Assembly: GCF_025961575.1 (NCBI RefSeq)
Contig: NZ_JAOQNX010000011.1
Coordinates: forward strand, 62,001 to 126,000
Length of the DNA stretch: 64,000 bases
Direction of reading: 5' to 3'
From: Rhodoblastus acidophilus
GTDB taxonomy: Bacteria > Pseudomonadota > Alphaproteobacteria > Rhizobiales > Beijerinckiaceae
Shown piece by piece: positions 17,675 through 27,169 of the stretch; the stretch's first letter is position 1; every line of letters begins with the position of its first letter. A program made the translations under genes and the position numbers. A model generated the notes under the pieces. The model saw only the letters and a list, made by a program, of their open reading frames with translations. It was not told the DNA's origin and made no database searches.

Positions 17675-19249
17675 TCAGTTGCAGCGAGCGCCTTGCCCTT
17701 GCTTTTCACGTCTCCGCTCGACTGACGAAGGAATTTTCAAGCTTTCTCGATATTTGGCGACTGTGCGGCGCGCGATGTCAATGTTGTGCTCGCGCAATTT
17801 CTCCACAATCGCGTCGTCGGACAGCACGGCGCTAGGCGCTTCAGCATCAATCATCTGTTTTATTTTAAAGCGAACGGCTTCCGCGGAATAAGCGTCGCCC
17901 CCGCCATGGGCCGAAATTGAAGCGGTGAAGAAATATTTGAGCTCAAACATTCCCCTCGGCGTGCTCATGTATTTGTTGGAGGTGACTCGGGAAACGGTCG
18001 ACTCGTGCAAGCTGACGGCGTCCGCGATGTTCTTGAGATTGAGAGGACGCAGATATTCTACTCCCTGAGAGAGAAAGGCGTCCTGACGACGTACGATTTC
18101 GGCCGCGACCTTTAGAATCGTGCGCGCGCGTTGTTCGAGGCTTTTCGTGAGCCAGTTTGCTGTCTGCAAGCATTGTGAAATGAAATTCTTGTCGTCTTCA
18201 CCATTGCTTGAACGCGACACGCGCGCCGCATAAGTTTGGTTGACCAACACGCGCGGCAGGGCTTCAGAGTTTAATTCTATGATCCAGGAGCCGTCTCGGG
18301 CAGCCTTGACGATGACGTCGGGTATCACGAGCGCCGAAGCCGTCGATCCGAAGGCCCGACCCGGCTTAGGATCGAGTCGTCTGATTTCCGCCAGCATGTC
18401 GATGACGTCCTCATCGTCCACGCCGCAAGTTTTTTTCAGAGCCACCAAATCGCGCTTCGCCACTAGATGAAGATTTGCGATCATCGCTTGCATGGCGGGG
18501 TCGAATCGGTCGAGCTCACGAAGTTGCAGGGCCAAACATTCCGCGAGATCGCGCGCGGCAATGCCCGTGGGCTCAAAACTTTGTACGAGCGAGAGGGCGT
18601 TCTCCACTGTTTCGCTCGCAGCGCCGAGGCGATCGGCGATGTCCTCCACTCTTTCGCGAAGGTAGCCTGCTTCATCTAGAGCATCGATGATCGCCATGCC
18701 AATCATGCGTTGCACAGGGTCAGCCGTCGCGATCGCAAGTTGTCGAGCGAGATGAGTCGCCAGCGTCGTCTCTTCCGCAATGTACGCTTCTAAATTCCCG
18801 CTCTCCCCTGAACCCTCTCCGCCTCCCGTCGTTCCGGACCAGGCCGTTTCCGATATGCCCAGCGATTCAAGCCTTGCCTGGTCCGCAGCGGGGGATAATT
18901 CACGGTCTGCGTCGAATGCATTTTCAACATCTGTTCCGAGGCTATCCGCCAAGGCTTGGCCAGAGACCGGCAACTGATCGCTGCTCCAATCGGCCTCTTG
19001 CGGTTCGCCGGACAGAAAGTCCGACTGCGCCTCTCTCTCCTGGGATTCCGCTAAGGCGTCTATGCCCGTGGTTGGCTGGTCCCGCGCGTCTTCGACGCGC
19101 TCAAGTAGCGGATTACGCTCGAGCTCTTCCTCGACAAAGGCGGCCAGTTCGACGCTCGAATATTGAAGGAGTTTGATCGCCTGCAGCAGCTGCGGCGTCA
19201 TCACCAGCGATTGGCCCTGCCGGAGCAGCATTTTGGCGGATAAAGCCAT
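17675..19249 (-). CDS. rpoN: RNA polymerase sigma-54 factor RpoN
   Basis: A 524-residue sigma-54. Region I is glutamine/leucine-rich (MLLRQGQSLVMTPQLLQAIKL), region II is acidic (about residues 60-140, with many Asp/Glu), region III contains the core-binding and HTH parts (LKNIADAVSLHESTVSRVTS), and the RpoN box ARRTVAKYRE lies near the C-terminus. It directs transcription from -24/-12 promoters in response to enhancer-binding activators. It follows lptCAB on the same strand, as is common, but raiA/hpf and ptsN do not follow it here. Confidence 0.96.
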   Translation of the reverse strand: MALSAKMLLRQGQSLVMTPQLLQAIKLLQYSSVELAAFVEEELERNPLLERVEDARDQPTTGIDALAESQEREAQSDFLSGEPQEADWSSDQLPVSGQALADSLGTDVENAFDADRELSPAADQARLESLGISETAWSGTTGGGEGSGESGNLEAYIAEETTLATHLARQLAIATADPVQRMIGMAIIDALDEAGYLRERVEDIADRLGAASETVENALSLVQSFEPTGIAARDLAECLALQLRELDRFDPAMQAMIANLHLVAKRDLVALKKTCGVDDEDVIDMLAEIRRLDPKPGRAFGSTASALVIPDVIVKAARDGSWIIELNSEALPRVLVNQTYAARVSRSSNGEDDKNFISQCLQTANWLTKSLEQRARTILKVAAEIVRRQDAFLSQGVEYLRPLNLKNIADAVSLHESTVSRVTSNKYMSTPRGMFELKYFFTASISAHGGGDAYSAEAVRFKIKQMIDAEAPSAVLSDDAIVEKLREHNIDIARRTVAKYRESLKIPSSVERRREKQGQGARCN

Positions 19250-19413
19250 TGAGACTCACGAACCCGATCGATAAAACGGCCCGTTTCTTGCGTACACCCT
19301 TTTGACGGGTTCAGCCAAGAAAAAAATTGCCGCGAAGGCCGAGTTGCACAACAGCGTTAACTACCGCAGGATTCAATAAAATCTTAGTGGTTTGGCCTAC
19401 GAATCGAAGCCAA

Positions 19414-20130
19414 TCACATGCGGAATCCTTCACCAAGATAATGCCGACGCACGTCCGGATTGGCCACGATCTCGTCGGGTCCGCCTTCGGTCAACACGTG
19501 CCCGGAATGAATGATATAGGCGCGATCGATCAAACCCAGGGTTTCACGAACGTTATGATCCGTGATCAGAACGCCAATGCCGCGTCCCTTCAGGTGGTGG
19601 ACCAAGTCCTGAATGTCGCCGACCGCTATCGGATCAATGCCCGCAAAGGGTTCGTCAAGAAGCATGAACGAAGGATTGCTCGCCAATGCGCGCGCGATCT
19701 CGCAGCGTCGTCGCTCGCCGCCCGACAATGCGATCGACGGCGACTTGCGGAGGCGTTTGATGTCAAACTCTTCGAGTAAGGCTTCCAACTGTTGCGCGCG
19801 CTTCTCGCGATCGGATTCCGCAATTTCAAGCACAGCGCGGATATTCTCTTCAACAGTCAAGCCGCGGAAGATCGAGGCTTCCTGAGGCAGATAGCCGATG
19901 CCGAGCCGGGCTCGCCTGTACATGGGCAGTCCCGTAACATCGTGCCCGTCAAGCTCGATCATGCCCTTATCCGGCTTCACCAAGCCAGTGATCATGTAAA
20001 AGACGGTCGTCTTGCCCGCTCCGTTGGGACCGAGCAGGCCCACAGCCTCCCCGCGTCGCACGTTGAGGCTGACGTCTTCCACAACGCGGCGAGACTTGTA
20101 AGCCTTCCCCAAATGATGAACGTTCAGCAT
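19414..20130 (-). CDS. lptB: LPS export ABC transporter ATPase LptB
   Basis: A 238-residue ABC ATPase of the LptB type: Walker A GLLGPNGAGKTTVFYMITG, Q-loop YLPQEASIFRGLTVEEN, signature SGGERRRCEIARAL, Walker B FMLLDEPFAGIDP and H-loop ITDHNVRETL. It powers lipopolysaccharide extraction with LptF/G and feeds the LptC-LptA bridge. I set the start at ATG 20130 (MLNVHHLGKAYK), ten bases after the lptA stop; the open frame upstream overlaps lptA. 164 bases separate it from rpoN. Confidence 0.95.
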   Translation of the reverse strand: MLNVHHLGKAYKSRRVVEDVSLNVRRGEAVGLLGPNGAGKTTVFYMITGLVKPDKGMIELDGHDVTGLPMYRRARLGIGYLPQEASIFRGLTVEENIRAVLEIAESDREKRAQQLEALLEEFDIKRLRKSPSIALSGGERRRCEIARALASNPSFMLLDEPFAGIDPIAVGDIQDLVHHLKGRGIGVLITDHNVRETLGLIDRAYIIHSGHVLTEGGPDEIVANPDVRRHYLGEGFRM

Positions 20131-20140
20131 GGCGTCGGTC

Positions 20141-20722
20141 TCACTGGCCGGCGGTCGGCTTTTGGGGCGCAGCACCTGGTTGCCCCGGCTTGTCGCCCGG
20201 CACAATTCGGCTTTTCACACGTCCGCGCGAGGAAACGACGGCCTGGCCAGTCTGTAAATCATAGACGAGTTCATCACCCTTTGTCACATTTTCTCCTTGC
20301 GACAAGGTAACGTTTCCGACGAGGGAAAATTTGTTCTTCACCTTGTCGTATTCAAGAGAATCTCCGACCCCGATTTGATCTTTATTTACAATTGTGATCG
20401 GACCGGCACCTTTCATCCATTTCAATTGGGAATTGGCGGAATTCTGTCCGGTTTTTTTTCCGCCATCGGCCTTTCGATCAAACATGATCGTAAGAACCGA
20501 CGCATTCATGCGCGTCTCTCCTTGAACCACGACCACGTTTCCTGAATACACCGCCTTTTGTTCTTTGTCGAAGTAGTCCAACTTGTCGGCCGCAATGTTG
20601 ATCGGCTCTTTGCTGTTCGACCCGGGCAGCAACGAAGCGCCTTGCGGGGCTTGAGCAAAGGCCGAGGTCGTCAAAACGAGATACGCAATGGCGGCCTTCA
20701 AGGGTTTTCGTGAACAGTTCAA
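20141..20722 (-). CDS. lptA: LPS transport periplasmic protein LptA
   Basis: A 193-residue OstA-fold protein. An N-terminal signal peptide (AAIAYLVLTTSAFAQAPQ, likely cut after AFA) precedes the beta-jellyroll with the family motifs INIAADKLDYFDKEQKAVYS, GNVVVVQGETRMNA and GNVTLSQGENVTKGDELVYD. It bridges the periplasm carrying LPS from LptC to the outer membrane. A proline- and glycine-rich tail ends the protein. Lies between lptC and lptB. Confidence 0.93.
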   Translation of the reverse strand: MNCSRKPLKAAIAYLVLTTSAFAQAPQGASLLPGSNSKEPINIAADKLDYFDKEQKAVYSGNVVVVQGETRMNASVLTIMFDRKADGGKKTGQNSANSQLKWMKGAGPITIVNKDQIGVGDSLEYDKVKNKFSLVGNVTLSQGENVTKGDELVYDLQTGQAVVSSRGRVKSRIVPGDKPGQPGAAPQKPTAGQ

Positions 20723-20734
20723 GGACGAGTCCCC

Positions 20735-21421
20735 TTAAGGTTGGCGTGCGGGATCGCTATCCGAGTCGACTTGTCGGAACGTTGATTGGACATTACCGAC
20801 GAAAGAAAGTTGTATCCCGTTATCGCTCATTGTCAGTGAATTGGCGCTGATCCAACCATCATTGAAAGTCAAAAGCACGGGTTCAGTTGAGTTCATTGCA
20901 TTGGTCTTGAAATTCATCAAGGCCTGATTCATGGTGAGTTTGTAGGCGCCGCTTGTAATTCGGACATGACCGGAAAGCAATAAAGTCTGGGCGTTGGAAT
21001 CATAGGAGCCGCGATCGCCGACGATTCTGGTGTCGCCTTCTTCAGACAATCGCATCTTTGCGTCGAGTTCGTTAAGCTCCATTCGGCTGGGATCGCGGGG
21101 GTTTTGCACCCCAGAACGCGCTGTGACCTCGAAAGGGCGACCATCTCGCCTGACCCCAGTCATCTTGGGATTCTCCATGGTGATCTTATCGTTGGAAATG
21201 CCAAGACGATCGAGTTGAAGATGTGCGCCGGGTATCTCCGCCGGTCGCAAATAAGAAAACAGAAACAGGAGTCCAGCCAGCAACACAGCGGAGCTGACGA
21301 TGGCTCGGCGGATGAGCTTCACACGCCTGGAGTGGCGCGCGGCGGACTCAAACGCGTGCTGCCGTCTCGCGGGCGCCCGCGGCAGTCCATCACCGAATTG
21401 CTCCGACTGCTCGCTTTGCAT
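20735..21421 (-). CDS. lptC: LPS export protein LptC
   Basis: A 228-residue bitopic protein with one membrane helix (about residues 36-56, [20 protein letters not shown]) followed by a periplasmic LptC/OstA-like domain (GISNDKITMENPKMTGVRRD, GRPFEVTARSGVQNP). It hands LPS to LptA. The chosen ATG at 21421 has GAAGG before it; a GTG at 21478 would add 19 residues without family similarity. First gene of lptC-lptA-lptB. Confidence 0.87.
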   Translation of the reverse strand: MQSEQSEQFGDGLPRAPARRQHAFESAARHSRRVKLIRRAIVSSAVLLAGLLFLFSYLRPAEIPGAHLQLDRLGISNDKITMENPKMTGVRRDGRPFEVTARSGVQNPRDPSRMELNELDAKMRLSEEGDTRIVGDRGSYDSNAQTLLLSGHVRITSGAYKLTMNQALMNFKTNAMNSTEPVLLTFNDGWISANSLTMSDNGIQLSFVGNVQSTFRQVDSDSDPARQP

Positions 21422-21537
21422 AGATCGGCCTTCAAGAATGCGAAACGATTTATGGCTGAGCCCTGCCGAGCGCGCCACACGTCCTGAAGCCTGGGCGGTT
21501 GACCTTGGCTGAATTATGGCGATGACGCCGCGTGATC

Positions 21538-22152
21538 TCAGCTGTGGGCAAAAATATCCATATCAGGCCAGCCCATCAGATCGAGTTCGGCGCGAGCCGG
21601 CAGAAAAGCGAAACATTCACGTGCAAGGTCCAAGCGATTTTCGCGCGCCAGCATAAGGTCGAGCCTGCTGCGCAACGCGTGCAAATGCAAAACGTCCGAA
21701 GCCGCATAGGCCAATTGCGCCTCGCTCAAATCGCTTGCGCCCCAATCCGATGATTGTTGTTGCTTGGATATATCGACGCCTAACAATTCACGCACGAGAT
21801 CTTTGAGGCCATGACGATCCGTATAGGTTCGTATGAGTTTTGACGCAATTTTCGTGCAATAGACGTTCGCAACCCGCACGCCAAAGGCCTCTTGCAGTTT
21901 CGCGAGGTCGAACCGTGCGAAGTGAAATATCTTTGTTACTGCAGGGTCAGTGAGAATTTTGACCAGATTTGGCGCCTGCTTCTGTCCTTGTTGAATTTGC
22001 ACCAGGTCTGCAGCGCCATCTCCAGTTGAGATCTGCACTAGACAGAGGCGATCACGATGAAGATTGAGCCCGAGTGTTTCGGTATCAATGGCGATCGACG
22101 AGCCGGACGAAAAAGTCGCCGGCAAATCGCCCTTATGCAAGCGGATGGTCAT
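21538..22152 (-). CDS. RNase D-like 3'-5' exonuclease
   Basis: A 204-residue DEDD-type nuclease. Motif I is IAIDTETLGL, motif II lies around IFHFARFDLAKLQ, and motif III is AYAASDVLHLHALRS (Tyr-x3-Asp type, DEDDy). The HRDC domains found in full RNase D are absent, as in other short alphaproteobacterial homologues thought to trim structured RNAs. ATG 22152 (MTIRLHKGDLP) was chosen since the upstream frame lacks similarity. It is upstream of lptC on the same strand. Confidence 0.88.
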   Translation of the reverse strand: MTIRLHKGDLPATFSSGSSIAIDTETLGLNLHRDRLCLVQISTGDGAADLVQIQQGQKQAPNLVKILTDPAVTKIFHFARFDLAKLQEAFGVRVANVYCTKIASKLIRTYTDRHGLKDLVRELLGVDISKQQQSSDWGASDLSEAQLAYAASDVLHLHALRSRLDLMLARENRLDLARECFAFLPARAELDLMGWPDMDIFAHS

Positions 22153-22363
22153 GTGTGATCCTGAACAGCGTCGCTGGCGTAGCACCCTAGCCCAACGACG
22201 GCAAGCGCCAGCGTCGTTCCGTTTTGTTGCGGCGAAGGCGCTGTTTCTGCGCGCTCCCTGGTCATGCAGCGCCTTTTTCCCCGACTGTCTCCCAATGGCC
22301 ACAGCGGCGGGCGGTCCATTTGTCTAATGTAGCGACAGGATCCTTCCGTCCCGTGATGACCTC

Positions 22364-23563
22364 GTGGCCAAGCTTGCAATTAATACTGATCAAACTTCGG
22401 CGAATGTCGCTCACCTCCTGGTGCGGCTCAGCCTGATCCTGGCTTTTATCATAACTCCTGTTGTGCTCCTCGTTTCTCAGCGCGCTATTTTCGTGTTGAG
22501 TTCAGTCGCGCTCGCACTCGTGCTGGCTGCGGGCCCATTGCTGGCGGAGCGCATGCGGATGAAGGCGGCATTCGCGTTTCTGATCTCGCCGGTGGGCATC
22601 GTATGCATGTTCCTCACGGTTTGGGCGTCAACGTCGCTGCTATGGACGCCATTTCCCGGTGAGGCGACGCCACGCCTGTTGAAGATCGTTTCAACATTCT
22701 TGTGCGTCCTCCCCGTTGCTCACGTGCTTCCCGCGCGAAGCCGCGCGGCGAATCTCTATGTGCTACCGATCGGCGTCGCCGTCGCATCCGTTGGCGCGAG
22801 CGTCCTGAGTGCAAGTCTGTCAACGAAAATGCTTGATCCGGCGACGATGCGGACGTTGCTGGATGCCATGACTTTCGTGCTGCTGCTCTTGTGGCCGGCC
22901 GTAATGGCGGCCTTCCTGCGCGGTCGCATCAAACTGGCGGCAAGCTTGGCCATCATCGCGGTCATCGCCTCGCTTTCCGTTCACTCGACCAGCGCGCTGG
23001 TCGCTACGGCCGCGGCGGCGTTGGCGTTTCTGCTATCGCGCCGGGACACTTTGAAAACAAGTCTTTGGATCGGTCGTGTCGGCGCGGCCGCATTCATTTT
23101 AGCGCCGTTAGCTCCCTTGCTGATTGCTCCGCTGGTCGGAGCCTTCAACGGGTTTTCGTGGCTGAAGGTCTGGAACGGCATCATCTTTACCGATGGTGTC
23201 CGGTTGCTGACGGGTCACGGATTCAACTATGTGGCCTCCGGTTATGTTCATGGATACCTTGGAGCGGAGACGCCGAAGAGCTTGCTTTTCGAGATTTGGA
23301 CCGACCTAGGCGTTCTCGGCGCTCTGTCCAGCGCGGCTTTGTTATTCCTGGCCTACAGGCTCGCGGCTGTTCAGACCGCGAACACAGCGCCTTATTGGAT
23401 AGGCGCCTTGACCTTCGTGGCGACCCTGGGCTTTCTGGGTGGAGCGACACTGCAGCTTTGGTGGATAACAGCGCTCGCCCTGGGACTCGTTGCGCTTGTT
23501 CTCGCAACACGGGGAGATTTCCAGACGGAGCGGCCAACCGCTCCAAGCCAATCTGCGTCTTGA
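22364..23563 (+). CDS. O-antigen-ligase-like polytopic membrane protein
   Basis: A 399-residue protein with roughly ten hydrophobic segments. Near residues 280-330 it has LTGHGFNYVASGYVHGYLGA followed by LLFEIWTDLGVLGALSSAAL, the pattern (GHGF ... LGVLG) seen in Wzy_C/O-antigen ligase-type proteins. These join or polymerise sugar chains on lipid carriers at the periplasmic face. Substrate cannot be deduced. The GTG start at 22364 has no strong Shine-Dalgarno sequence, so the exact start is uncertain. Divergent from the RNase D gene. Confidence 0.65.
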   Translation: MAKLAINTDQTSANVAHLLVRLSLILAFIITPVVLLVSQRAIFVLSSVALALVLAAGPLLAERMRMKAAFAFLISPVGIVCMFLTVWASTSLLWTPFPGEATPRLLKIVSTFLCVLPVAHVLPARSRAANLYVLPIGVAVASVGASVLSASLSTKMLDPATMRTLLDAMTFVLLLLWPAVMAAFLRGRIKLAASLAIIAVIASLSVHSTSALVATAAAALAFLLSRRDTLKTSLWIGRVGAAAFILAPLAPLLIAPLVGAFNGFSWLKVWNGIIFTDGVRLLTGHGFNYVASGYVHGYLGAETPKSLLFEIWTDLGVLGALSSAALLFLAYRLAAVQTANTAPYWIGALTFVATLGFLGGATLQLWWITALALGLVALVLATRGDFQTERPTAPSQSAS

Positions 23564-23619
23564 GCGTCGCGGCGGTCCTGGAATATGCGGGCTTGAGAAC
23601 CGGGCCCGGCGCGTTGAAA

Positions 23620-25425
23620 TTATGGCTCTAAGGTTTCACGCAATATTTCCAGTTCGAGCCATCGATCTTCTGAAGCCACGAGTTCCGACTCAACTTTGGC
23701 GAGGAGCGCCGTCGCTTCGGCGAATCGCTTGGGATCACGTGCGTAAAGCCCGTGGTCGTCAAGAATTTCGTGCAGCTTCGCCAGTTTTGCGCGCAGCTGC
23801 TCCATGTGCGCGGGAAGCGTCTCCAACGCATGTTTTTCGCTGAAGGATAAACGACGCTTGCTCGCGGTGTTCCGCGGTTGCTCGATCTTTTGCGCCTTTT
23901 TGGCCGACGCTGGTGGTGTTCGCGGCTCCGCTGCCGAAGCGCCGCGTTGGCGCAACATGTCAGAATAGCCGCCCGCATATTCGATCCACAGGCCGTCGCC
24001 CTCGCTGGCGAGGACGGTCCCGGCGATGCGATCGAGAAAGTCGCGATCGTGGCTCACCAAGAGAAGCGTGCCGGGATAATCGCTGAGTGTTTCCTGAAGA
24101 AGATCAAGCGTCTCCAAGTCGAGGTCGTTGGTCGGCTCGTCCAGGACAAGGAAATTCGAGGGTTGCGCAAGCGCGCGCGCCAGAAGCAGCCGAGCGCGTT
24201 CGCCGCCAGAAAGGTTCTTGGTCGGCGTGCGCGCCTGTTCGGGCGGGAACAAGAAATCTTTCATGTAGCCGATGACATGTTTCCGCTCGCCATTGATCTC
24301 CACCCAATCGGAGCCGCCGCCCGTGAGCGTGTCCGCTAACGTGGCGTCGGGATCGAGCGCCGCGCGGCGCTGGTCGAGGCTCGCCATCTGCAAATTGGAG
24401 CCGAGTCGAACGGAGCCCGAATCCGGAGGCTCGACGCCGGTGAGCATGTTGATCAGCGTGGTCTTGCCTGCCCCGTTGGGGCCGACCAGCGCAAGGCGGT
24501 CTCCCCGTAAAATTCTTAACGACAGATTCTTGACGATGGGTCGAGCGTCGAACGCCTTGCCTATTTTCTCCGCCTCGACCACCAGCTTTCCGGACACCAG
24601 GCCCTCAGCGACCGAAATCTTGACGTCGCCGATCGCGCGTTTGGCGCTCTGCCTCGCCTCGCGTAGCGCTCCCAATTCGGCCATTCTTCTCACATTGCGC
24701 TTGCGACGAGCGGTGACGCCGTAACGAACCCAATGCTCTTCAGCGACAATCTTGCGGTCGAGCTTTTGCGCATCGCGCTCTTCCTGTTCGAGCAAGGAGT
24801 CTCGCCATGCCTCGAATTCTGCGAAGCCGCGCTCGAGCCGCCGCGTCGCGCCACGGTCGAGCCAGACAGTTTTTCGTGAAAGGTTTTGTAGAAAGCGCCG
24901 ATCGTGGCTGATCAGGACCAATGCGGAACGCAACTGCCCGAGTTCGCTCTCCAGCCATTCGATCGCCGGAAGATCCAGGTGGTTGGTCGGTTCGTCCAGC
25001 AGCAGAATGTCCGGTTCGGGGGCCAGGGCGCGCGCCAGCGCCGCCCGCCGCGCTTCGCCGCCGGAGAGCGTCCCTGGGTTTTCAGTTCCCGTCAAACCCA
25101 GCGCATCCAACAGGTAGTGGGCGCGATAATCAGCGTCGCTCGGACCCAGCCCGGCGGCGACAAAGGAATACACGTCGGGGAATCCCGACAGATTCGGTTC
25201 CTGAGGCAGGTAGCGCACCGAAGCATCCGGCTGGAGGAAACGCGTCCCTCGATCAGGCTCGATTTCGCCCGCAGCGATTTTCAAGAGCGTCGATTTGCCC
25301 GAACCGTTTCGCCCGACCAGACAAATGCGGTCACCGCGCTCGACCGAGAGGTCGGCGGCGTCGATCAGGGGCTTGCCGCCAAGCGTAAGAGCGACGTCTT
25401 GTAATGTTAGGAGAGGAGGAGCCAT
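23620..25425 (-). CDS. uup: ABC-F family ATPase (Uup-like)
   Basis: A 601-residue protein with two ABC domains and no membrane segments. Domain 1: GRNGSGKSTLLKIAAG, LSGGEARRAALARAL, ILLLDEPTNHLD. Domain 2: GPNGAGKTTLINMLTG, LSGGERARLLLARALAQ, FLVLDEPTNDLD. The linker is charged (EERDAQKLDRKIVAEEHWVR), and a C-terminal coiled coil follows a low-complexity segment (from about 525), as in Uup. ABC-F proteins act on ribosomes; Uup also affects transposon excision and DNA-branch processing in E. coli. Confidence 0.9.
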   Translation of the reverse strand: MAPPLLTLQDVALTLGGKPLIDAADLSVERGDRICLVGRNGSGKSTLLKIAAGEIEPDRGTRFLQPDASVRYLPQEPNLSGFPDVYSFVAAGLGPSDADYRAHYLLDALGLTGTENPGTLSGGEARRAALARALAPEPDILLLDEPTNHLDLPAIEWLESELGQLRSALVLISHDRRFLQNLSRKTVWLDRGATRRLERGFAEFEAWRDSLLEQEERDAQKLDRKIVAEEHWVRYGVTARRKRNVRRMAELGALREARQSAKRAIGDVKISVAEGLVSGKLVVEAEKIGKAFDARPIVKNLSLRILRGDRLALVGPNGAGKTTLINMLTGVEPPDSGSVRLGSNLQMASLDQRRAALDPDATLADTLTGGGSDWVEINGERKHVIGYMKDFLFPPEQARTPTKNLSGGERARLLLARALAQPSNFLVLDEPTNDLDLETLDLLQETLSDYPGTLLLVSHDRDFLDRIAGTVLASEGDGLWIEYAGGYSDMLRQRGASAAEPRTPPASAKKAQKIEQPRNTASKRRLSFSEKHALETLPAHMEQLRAKLAKLHEILDDHGLYARDPKRFAEATALLAKVESELVASEDRWLELEILRETLEP

Positions 25426-25525
25426 GGTCTCTAGTTAAGGAAAAGCGCGTCACTGGCAAGCCACCCTATTGTTTTTGGGCTGAGACGGGTAAGCTTTCTC
25501 GTCGAACGCCAATTCAGAGGCTGAA

Positions 25526-27169
25526 ATGAATCGCCCGCAAGCCGCCGCCGCTCTCGCTGTTCTCGAAGCGCACCGCGTCGAGGTCGCCAAAAAGCGCACC
25601 ATTGATTTGTTCGCCGAGGACCCCCGGCGATTTCAGGATTTCTCGGCAGGTCTAGACGACCTCCTCTATGATTATTCAAAAAACCGTCTGACGAAAGCGA
25701 CACTCCATCATCTCTTTGACCTCGCGCGCATCTGTCAGCTTGAGAAGCGCCGCGACGCCCTATTCGGCGGGGAAAAGGTCAATATCACCGAAAAGCGCGC
25801 CGCGCTTCACGTGGCGCTGCGCAACTTTTCCGGTCAGGCGATCCTGGTCGACGGCAAAAATGTCATGCCGGATGTGCTGGCGGAGCGCGCCAAATTTCTG
25901 GCCTTTGCCGACGCAATACGCTCTGAGCGCTTTGTCGGCGCAACCGGCGAAAAATTCACGGACGTCGTCAACATCGGCATTGGCGGCTCCGACCTCGGGC
26001 CGGCGATGGCGGCGCGCGCCCTCTCGCCCTATGCCGCGCCGGGTCTGAATGCGCATTTTGTCTCCAACGTTGATGGCTCTGACATCGGCGATACGCTGAA
26101 ACAGCTCGATCCCTGCCGCACACTCTTCGTCGTCTCCTCAAAGACCTTCACCACCCAGGAGACGCTCAAGAACGCCCAGAGCGCGCGTCACTGGCTGGTC
26201 GCGGCCTTGGGCGAGGCCGCCGTGGCGAACCATTTCGCGGCGGTTTCGACGCGGCTCGACAAGGTCGCCGCATTCGGAATTTTGCCGGATCGTGTGTTTG
26301 GATTCTGGGACTGGGTTGGCGGGCGCTATTCCATGTGGTCTGCGATCGGCCTCAGCCTCGCGATCCTCATCGGACCCGCCCATTTCGAGGATTTCTTGCG
26401 CGGCGGCTTCGACGTCGACGAACATTTCCGGACGGCGCCGCTCGCGGAGAATATCCCTGTACTGATGGGGCTGATCGGCGTCTGGCATCGAAACGTCTGG
26501 GGCTTTCCCGCGCAAGCCGTCATTCCCTATGATCAGCGGCTCGCCCGATTCCCCGCCTATCTGCAGCAACTCGACATGGAGTCGAATGGCAAGGGGGTAC
26601 AACTGAGCGGCGATCCCGTGACTCAGGCGACGGGTCCAATCATTTTTGGCGAACCTGGCACCAACGGCCAGCACGCTTTCTTTCAGCTTCTGCATCAGGG
26701 AACGGAGACGACGCCGGTCGACTTCATCGTCGCGGCCGAGGCGAACGAGGCGGACCCCGAGCATCACGTGCTGCTGTTCGCCAATTGCATCGCACAAAGC
26801 GAGGCGCTGATGCGCGGGCGCTCTTTGCATGAGGTTCAGGAGATTCTACGGGCGCAGGGCTTGTCCGAGACCGAGGTGGGCGCGCTCGCGCCACACAAGG
26901 TGTTTGCTGGCGACCGCCCCTCGTCGACGCTCCTCTATCGCAAGCTGACGCCCAGGACGCTGGGACGCTTGGTCGCGCTTTACGAACACAAGGTTTTTGT
27001 TCAGTCAGTGATTTGGAATATCAACCCCTTTGATCAATGGGGGGTTGAATTGGGCAAAGAGCTTTGCAACCGTTTGGCGCCGCTGGTCGCGGATACCAAT
27101 GGCGATCTCGTCGGTCTCGATCGATCGACCGCGGGTCTGATCGCTGCGCGGAGGACGCTCACCAGCTGA
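25526..27169 (+). CDS. pgi: Glucose-6-phosphate isomerase
   Basis: A 547-residue enzyme interconverting glucose-6-phosphate and fructose-6-phosphate. Diagnostic pieces: VNIGIGGSDLGPAMA, HFVSNVDGSDI, VVSSKTFTTQETL, FWDWVGGRYSMWSAIGLSLA, and the C-terminal signature in LYEHKVFVQSVIWNINPFDQ followed by WGVELGK. The stop codon directly abuts the convergent ptsH stop with no intervening base, so the two mRNAs overlap in their 3' ends. Confidence 0.97.
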   Translation: MNRPQAAAALAVLEAHRVEVAKKRTIDLFAEDPRRFQDFSAGLDDLLYDYSKNRLTKATLHHLFDLARICQLEKRRDALFGGEKVNITEKRAALHVALRNFSGQAILVDGKNVMPDVLAERAKFLAFADAIRSERFVGATGEKFTDVVNIGIGGSDLGPAMAARALSPYAAPGLNAHFVSNVDGSDIGDTLKQLDPCRTLFVVSSKTFTTQETLKNAQSARHWLVAALGEAAVANHFAAVSTRLDKVAAFGILPDRVFGFWDWVGGRYSMWSAIGLSLAILIGPAHFEDFLRGGFDVDEHFRTAPLAENIPVLMGLIGVWHRNVWGFPAQAVIPYDQRLARFPAYLQQLDMESNGKGVQLSGDPVTQATGPIIFGEPGTNGQHAFFQLLHQGTETTPVDFIVAAEANEADPEHHVLLFANCIAQSEALMRGRSLHEVQEILRAQGLSETEVGALAPHKVFAGDRPSSTLLYRKLTPRTLGRLVALYEHKVFVQSVIWNINPFDQWGVELGKELCNRLAPLVADTNGDLVGLDRSTAGLIAARRTLTS

